Part shown: in pieces, positions 59,525 through 64,000 of the stretch
Layout: the number at the start of each line of letters is the position of its first letter
Position numbering within the stretch: position 1 is the stretch's first letter
Origin: Methanocatella intestini
Lineage (GTDB): Archaea > Methanobacteriota > Methanobacteria > Methanobacteriales > Methanobacteriaceae
Reading direction: 5' to 3' (one strand)
Length of the DNA stretch: 64,000 nt
NCBI RefSeq assembly: GCF_002252585.1
Contig: NZ_NQLD01000003.1
Notes under the pieces: model-generated
The model's database searches: none
What the model was told of the DNA's origin: nothing
The model's input: the letters and a program-made list of their open reading frames with translations, nothing else
Made by a program: the position numbers and the translations under genes

Positions 59525-59974
59525 ATGGGTAAAAAAACCAAAAAGAAGTTTTGGACTATGCCAAAAACTAGAAAGTTCAAATCTTTTAAAAAAAGGCAAG
59601 ATAATGAATATTATTTAACTGAAGTTCAGCTTAATAAAGAAATTAAAGAATTTAGAGAAATATTCAATAATTTATCTTATCCATTATCTGTTGGCGAATA
59701 TGATGATATGAATTCCCGTAGACTGAAAATCAAATTTTTATTTTCCAAACAGGAGAAAAAAGTCTGGAATAAATCCAATAATCGACGCCGCATTTATCTG
59801 GAACAGTTATCTTTTTTTAAACATGTTTATGTTAAATGGAAACATATAACTTATCCGATTTATCTGGAAAGACACTACGGGGTTCCTCACCATACTACAT
59901 TTTTTGTTCCGTGGTTTTTGAAAAAGAAAGATAAAAAGAAATTTATTTCTGTTGTAGCTAATGGTTTAGTTTAA
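59525..59974 (+). CDS. Basic hypothetical protein
   Basis: 149 residues from the ATG at 59525, preceded by GGTGTTGGT. It is very rich in Lys and Arg, with MGKKTKKKFW at the start and FFVPWFLKKKDKKKF near the end. The central part (KIKFLFSKQEKKVWNKSNNR) and several aromatic residues suggest a small folded protein that could bind nucleic acid. I do not recognise a family. It follows the GT2 gene closely and may share its transcript. Confidence 0.55.
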   Translation: MGKKTKKKFWTMPKTRKFKSFKKRQDNEYYLTEVQLNKEIKEFREIFNNLSYPLSVGEYDDMNSRRLKIKFLFSKQEKKVWNKSNNRRRIYLEQLSFFKHVYVKWKHITYPIYLERHYGVPHHTTFFVPWFLKKKDKKKFISVVANGLV

Positions 59975-60227
59975 GATAATTGGACTATTTATGTAATTTA
60001 AAGCTTTTACAACATTTATAGGTTAACACAAATTTAGTTATTTTTGGTGTAATTTGAAGTGGCAACTGATTTAGTTTTATGGTGCTTATTTAAAATATCT
60101 ATTCGATTTTATAAAATGAATATTTTATCAAATTCTTTTTAAAGTTGCTTTAACTTCGTAAAATTGCTTTTAATATAAAAATACACTTACATATATTGGA
60201 TTTTTAAGTTTTAAGATTTTAAATAAG
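59975..60227. other. Gene-less AT-rich stretch
   Basis: No convincing coding frame or hairpin. It leads into the promoter of ATPase/nuclease cassette 2. Confidence 0.5.
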
Positions 60228-60237
60228 TTTATATATA
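60228..60237 (+). promoter_or_regulatory. TATA box of ATPase/nuclease cassette 2
   Basis: TTTATATATA lies 49 bases before the ATG at 60287. The predicted leader of about 20-25 bases holds ATGGAGACA, a plausible ribosome site. Confidence 0.55.
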
Positions 60238-60286
60238 CCTTAGTTTATACTATTTAATAAAGAAATCAATCAATGGAGACAATATT

Positions 60287-61570
60287 ATGGCTGCTGAAAT
60301 GTTACTTGAAATTGAAAATTTGGGGCTGATTAATAAAGCAAATTTAGATATTGGAAAGATAAATGTTATTGTAGGTAAAAATAGCACAGGTAAATCTACT
60401 TCAAGTAAGTTTCTATTTTCACTTCTAACAGCAGCATCTAGTGAAGGAACTCAATTGGCAAATATGGATATTCATTCAAAACTTTTAAATTTTGTTCTAT
60501 ATTGGGGGACTAAAGGATCACAGGAAATGGATGATAAATTTAAACAAATTAGAAATTCTTTGATGCGTCATTCTGTTTCTTCAGAGCTATTTGATGATAT
60601 TTATAGTAATATTGCACTTACCTTAGAAAATTATGATTTTAAAGATAAAGATTTGTGTATTGATGATTTAAATGATTTATTTAGAATAATTAAACTGAAT
60701 AAGGATGAATATTCTAGGTATATTACAGTTTTTAATGCTCTTATTGAATCAGAATATGGTAGTTCATTAAATAGATTTAGTAATGCTCATATTAAGTTTC
60801 ATGGAAATTATAATGGTGTTGAATTTAATCAAGATATTAAAATTGGGGTTGAAAAAAGGAAAAGTAACATCAGTAAAGATTTTTTGAATTATTTTAATTT
60901 TCAAAATGTTATTTACATTGATTCCCCTTCAATTTTAGAAAATAATCCTCGCAGTTCTCAATATCATTTGCGAGTACTTGAGAGGAAACTTAAAAAAATT
61001 AAAAATCCTGATGAAATTTATAGTGATGAATTTTTTAAAGATTTAAATGATTTTAAAAGAAGAATTGATGAGTTAATTGGGGGAAATTTTGAATATGTTC
61101 CTTCAGAAGATGTATTTATATTCAAAAAAGATGATGAAACTTTTTCCATGGAAAATACTGCTTCTGGACTAAAACAATTAGCAACTATTCAACTATTGCT
61201 TGATAATAATGAATTAACAAAAAATAGTTTTTTAATTTTAGATGAACCTGAAATTAATTTACATCCTGGCTTTCAGGTAGAATTTGCAAAAATCTTAGTT
61301 TTAGCTGCTAGGGATTTGAATATTACATTATATATTAATACTCACAGTCCATTTTTTGCAGAAGCAATAGAAGCATATTCAAGATATTATAATTTAATTG
61401 ATGATACCAATTTTTACTTAACAGAAAAAGTAGACGGTATTGATAAATATAATTATAATTTACTTGATAATGATGAAATAATTGGGGTTTATGATAATTT
61501 AGGAAATCCATTTGACATTATTCATAAAATTAAAGTTCAGGCAGATTTAAAAGATGATTTGAGGGATTAA
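60287..61570 (+). CDS. AAA/ABC-type ATPase of ATPase-nuclease cassette 2
   Basis: 427 residues, the same length as the paralogue at 6751 and alignable throughout. Walker A is GKNSTGKST; the signature-like TASGLKQLATIQLLL is followed by Walker B (FLILDEPEINLHPGFQ) and H-loop (INTHSPFFAEAIEAYSRYY). A strand YIDSPSILENNPR in the middle matches YIDSPSIFEINYN in copy 1, so the whole insertion region is conserved. The C-terminal VYDNLGNPFD is identical in both. The nuclease gene starts two bases after its stop. Likely senses a trigger and controls the nuclease; inferred from analogy. Confidence 0.8.
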   Translation: MAAEMLLEIENLGLINKANLDIGKINVIVGKNSTGKSTSSKFLFSLLTAASSEGTQLANMDIHSKLLNFVLYWGTKGSQEMDDKFKQIRNSLMRHSVSSELFDDIYSNIALTLENYDFKDKDLCIDDLNDLFRIIKLNKDEYSRYITVFNALIESEYGSSLNRFSNAHIKFHGNYNGVEFNQDIKIGVEKRKSNISKDFLNYFNFQNVIYIDSPSILENNPRSSQYHLRVLERKLKKIKNPDEIYSDEFFKDLNDFKRRIDELIGGNFEYVPSEDVFIFKKDDETFSMENTASGLKQLATIQLLLDNNELTKNSFLILDEPEINLHPGFQVEFAKILVLAARDLNITLYINTHSPFFAEAIEAYSRYYNLIDDTNFYLTEKVDGIDKYNYNLLDNDEIIGVYDNLGNPFDIIHKIKVQADLKDDLRD

Positions 61571-61571
61571 C

Positions 61572-62312
61572 ATGGCTTTTGACAATAGTGATTTTGTTAA
61601 TCTATTAAATTTTTATAAAGAGAATGATAATTTTCCTGATAATGCTAGGAAATCTTTTAATAAATTTAGTGAAGTATCTAAATCAGACAATGATGCAGGA
61701 GCATTTAAAAATCCATTAATCATTGATGATAATTGTATTTTTGATTTAGATAATATGTGTTGGAATAGTCATTTGAAGAATAATGGTTCTGTTAAAAGTA
61801 ATCGTCCATTATCTGTAGATGCTTTGATTTTCAAAAATGGTAGGCTTTATTTAATTGAATTTAAAGGAACTTTTAATTCTACTTTGAATTTAGAAGAAAT
61901 CATGGATAAATGTATTGAAAAAGTGGATGATAGTGATTTGGCTGGTGCTCTTGAGAGTATTAAAAATAGGTATGATGATGAGATATTATGTAATTTGAAA
62001 ATCAAACCTTCTGATTCATTGTTTTTAACATTACCTCAAATTTACAAATATTATTGTGAAAAAAAGGATATAAAATATAATAAAGAAGAATTCCTTTCAT
62101 GGCTGTTAAATGTTCCAAAAAGATTATATGTTGTATTTTTGAATGATATTCATGATAGTAAAAGAAATGAAAGTAAAAATTATAAATATTTGAGAATGGA
62201 TAAAAAACTAAAGAAAAGATATGCTCCATTTAAAAAACTTGCAAATATGGAAAATTCAATTGTTACTCAAGATGAGTTTAGAGAGGGATTTATGAGAGAG
62301 TTTTTTAATTAA
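61572..62312 (+). CDS. PD-(D/E)XK-type nuclease-like protein, cassette 2
   Basis: 246 residues. LSVDALIFKNGRLYLIEFKG gives Asp83, Glu97 and Lys99. SDFVNLLNFYKENDNFPDNA at the start and KRLYVVFLND in the second half match the cassette 1 protein. Thus the catalytic residues and the flanking frame are conserved across clearly diverged copies, which supports function. It is cotranslated with the ATPase. Activity is inferred from the motif. Confidence 0.65.
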   Translation: MAFDNSDFVNLLNFYKENDNFPDNARKSFNKFSEVSKSDNDAGAFKNPLIIDDNCIFDLDNMCWNSHLKNNGSVKSNRPLSVDALIFKNGRLYLIEFKGTFNSTLNLEEIMDKCIEKVDDSDLAGALESIKNRYDDEILCNLKIKPSDSLFLTLPQIYKYYCEKKDIKYNKEEFLSWLLNVPKRLYVVFLNDIHDSKRNESKNYKYLRMDKKLKKRYAPFKKLANMENSIVTQDEFREGFMREFFN

Positions 62313-62342
62313 TTTGTATATTTTTTGATAATGGGTTTAATT

Positions 62343-63332
62343 ATGAATTTTAAATTAAAAAATTACTTTTTACATAATGTTTTAACTCCTCAGATGTATC
62401 TAGAAGATATTTATCTTAATAATAATCATCCTGAGCATCAAAATCTTAAAGAAGATTTGGATATCTTAGAAGAAGAAGATGTTTTAAAATATTATAAAAA
62501 ACATGAAACACAAATTAATTTTTTAAACAAAAAATTTCCTGATGTTATGGTATATTCAGGGATATTGTTATTAGGTGAATTAATTGCTGATTCAATATTT
62601 GAAGATAGAATTAATGCATTATTAAATAATAAACCTTATGATTTAAAAGAATTTAATGATATTTGTGATGATGAATTTTTAATTGATGTGAAGAAATCAA
62701 ATATTAAATTTTCAGATTCTATAATTATTAACAATAATAAATATGGATTATGTTTGCCAATTAATGCATTTAATTCATCATATTGGATAACTCAAGAATT
62801 AAATAAGTTAAACTTAAATAAAGTAGATTTAAAAATTAGAGTAGATCCTTTTTTAAGAAATTTTGATAATATGTTCTATTTAAGCACTGTTTTTTCAAAA
62901 CCATTAAATTGGAATGATATTATTAATTTAAGAAATGAAGATAAAGGTTTGTTTCAAAATTATCAAACCAACGAATTAACCGAATATTTATGGAAACCTA
63001 GAAAAGAAAATGAAGTTGTTTTCACATGTGAGGAATTGCCCTCAAAAGAAAATATACATTTAAGGGGGAGTAGATATTTTCATGCAATTTTTGAAAAAGA
63101 TACGGGCAAATTTAAACATTGTGATGGTTCGATTATCATTTATGATAAGAAAAAATTTGACAAAAGGTCTAAGTTATCCATTAATAATAAAGTTAATGAT
63201 ATTGGTAAAGAAATTAAATTATTTAGAGTTGATGGTGTTATTCCAAAAGAACAATTCATGCCATTAGTAACTAGTTATTTTTATTGGAATTATGATTTAT
63301 TATGTTATTTTTGTAAAAATTTGGTAAAGTAG
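62343..63332 (+). CDS. Unknown 330-residue protein linked to ATPase/nuclease cassette 2
   Basis: About 329 residues from the ATG at 62343; an ATG at 62331 is equally possible, and neither has a strong ribosome site. It begins 30 bases after the nuclease gene on the same strand. It is mostly helical at the start (LEDIYLNNNHPEHQNLKEDL), then has strands and a central FSDSIIINNNKYGLCLP. The second half has HLRGSRYFHAIFEKDTGKF and KHCDGSIIIYDKKKF. An RGSRY-FH-like pattern recurs with conserved His/Arg/Cys, which could be a catalytic site, but no family is recognised. Cassette 1 lacks this gene. Confidence 0.6.
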   Translation: MNFKLKNYFLHNVLTPQMYLEDIYLNNNHPEHQNLKEDLDILEEEDVLKYYKKHETQINFLNKKFPDVMVYSGILLLGELIADSIFEDRINALLNNKPYDLKEFNDICDDEFLIDVKKSNIKFSDSIIINNNKYGLCLPINAFNSSYWITQELNKLNLNKVDLKIRVDPFLRNFDNMFYLSTVFSKPLNWNDIINLRNEDKGLFQNYQTNELTEYLWKPRKENEVVFTCEELPSKENIHLRGSRYFHAIFEKDTGKFKHCDGSIIIYDKKKFDKRSKLSINNKVNDIGKEIKLFRVDGVIPKEQFMPLVTSYFYWNYDLLCYFCKNLVK

Positions 63333-63712
63333 TTTATAGAAATAATGTATGTTGATTATTGATTCTATCTATAAAAATTATGTTCAAGAAATTCAAGTTT
63401 TTTTAAAATAAAACATCTATATTTATCTTTTAAATAGAAAATTAAGAACAAATGCCTATAAAATAAGCAAAATAAGGAAAAATATCAAATCTAATTTATT
63501 GATAAAGCCATTTCAATAGATATTTTTTATCTGAAACTTTTCTGTGAGGGTATCTTATGGATTTAATGGCCTCTTTTTAAAAAATATTCAAAATAACCAT
63601 AGAGAAAATAAAAAAGAGTTTTTTAATTTTTTATCTAAGTTAAAAATTTATTTTCAGTTAACACAAATACATTCCAACATTTTATTAATAAATATAAATA
63701 ATAGTAGCTAAC
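63333..63712. other. Gene-less stretch before insertion-sequence-like end
   Basis: AT-rich, with no supported gene. It separates the cassette from the element-like end at 63713. Confidence 0.5.
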
Positions 63713-64000
63713 TTGAGGCTCTGTCAAGGACTTTGGTGATTTGAATTTTTAATTTTTAATTTCAAAAAATTTTTTAAATGCTTTTTTGGGTTTTATTTTT
63801 TAAAATAAGATAGTAAATTTAATATATTAAGTGGAGCTAATATATTAATATGAATAAAGACAATACAAAAGCTCCATGTTCTATATTGGAGGATAAACAA
63901 CTTAAACTTTTCGATTTTTTTGAAGAATTTTCTGAATATGAATCTTATGGGGAGAAATTAAGCAATGGATGTTTAAATTCGGATGATAATTTAATTAGGC
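63713..64000 (+). mobile_element. Possible left end of an insertion sequence
   Basis: TGAGGCTCTGTCAAGGACTT looks like an IS terminal sequence. It is followed by about 120 bases of AT-rich leader and then an open frame from 63850. ISM1-type elements are known from M. smithii, but I cannot confirm the family from this end alone because the right end is outside the window. Confidence 0.4.
63850..64000 (+). CDS. Start of a possible transposase (cut by window end)
   Basis: The ATG at 63850 opens a frame to the end of the window, 50 codons. It begins MNKDNTKAPCSILEDKQLKL and goes on with FDFFEEFSEYESYGEKLSNG. The acidic, aromatic-rich start is not diagnostic. It is called a transposase only because of the IS-like sequence upstream. 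No obvious ribosome site is present. Confidence 0.4.
   Translation, partial: MNKDNTKAPCSILEDKQLKLFDFFEEFSEYESYGEKLSNGCLNSDDNLIR

Noticed and set aside
1..64000. tRNA or rRNA genes
   Set aside because: None of the conserved G+C-rich stems or T-loop sequences were noticed on either strand by eye; a covariance search would be decisive.

Overview
The window is AT-rich (roughly 30% G+C by eye) and reads as chromosome from a host-associated archaeon, most likely a Methanobrevibacter close to M. smithii. The clues are TTTATATA-type archaeal promoters, strong GGAGG/GGTGAT ribosome sites alternating with near-leaderless starts, a giant DUF11-repeat adhesin-like protein, tandem NSS transporters, a SpoIIM-type membrane protein and a large stock of surface-glycan genes. 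The species is an inference; no rRNA, tRNA or CRISPR array was seen.

Layout. 1-9600 is an accessory island. It holds the end of a DUF4143-type ATPase, a GT2 glycosyltransferase, a DUF4258/DUF2283-like pair, a small winged-helix operon, a DUF3781 gene, an HTH / ImmA-IrrE protease / PIN-like cassette, an AAA ATPase / PD-(D/E)XK nuclease cassette and an ASCH-domain protein. 9900-19520 is a first surface-glycan region: GT8, a GT52-like protein, a methyltransferase, LicD, a class V aminotransferase, a TagD-like cytidylyltransferase fused to a Gfo/Idh/MocA domain, a second LicD and a GpsA-like dehydrogenase. 19520-26300 is accessory again: a twin-hairpin gene-less region, an ATPase plus small partner, SpoIIM, a complete DUF4143 ATPase and a second HTH / ImmA-IrrE / PIN-like cassette. 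26500-29540 carries two tandem NSS transporters.

30232-47310 is one 5692-residue adhesin-like gene. Its second half is a higher-order repeat whose last five units are exactly 1080 bp (360 codons) long. 47541-52970 is a pseudaminic-acid-type operon: pseB, pseC, a SpsF-like cytidylyltransferase, a pseG-pseH fusion and pseI. It is followed by a second gpsA-like gene, a small-protein/GNAT pair, an IspD/TarI-like cytidylyltransferase, a surface-carbohydrate protein, a third LicD and a second GT2. 60287-63332 holds a second ATPase / PD-(D/E)XK cassette with a third unknown gene. The window ends in what looks like the left end of an insertion sequence.

How they fit. The glycan genes suggest a cell surface decorated with a nonulosonic acid and with CDP-activated alditol-phosphate groups. 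Glycerol 3-phosphate from GpsA would be activated by the TagD-like enzyme and transferred by LicD proteins, with a TarI-like branch as well. The accessory genes look like toxin/defence cassettes. Several are bracketed by short direct duplications of local intergenic or promoter DNA, as if each had been slotted in between duplicated flanks. The two HTH/ImmA/PIN cassettes share a 15-bp element just downstream of the TATA box, a good operator candidate. The two ATPase/nuclease cassettes are clear paralogues and are candidates for an undescribed defence system.
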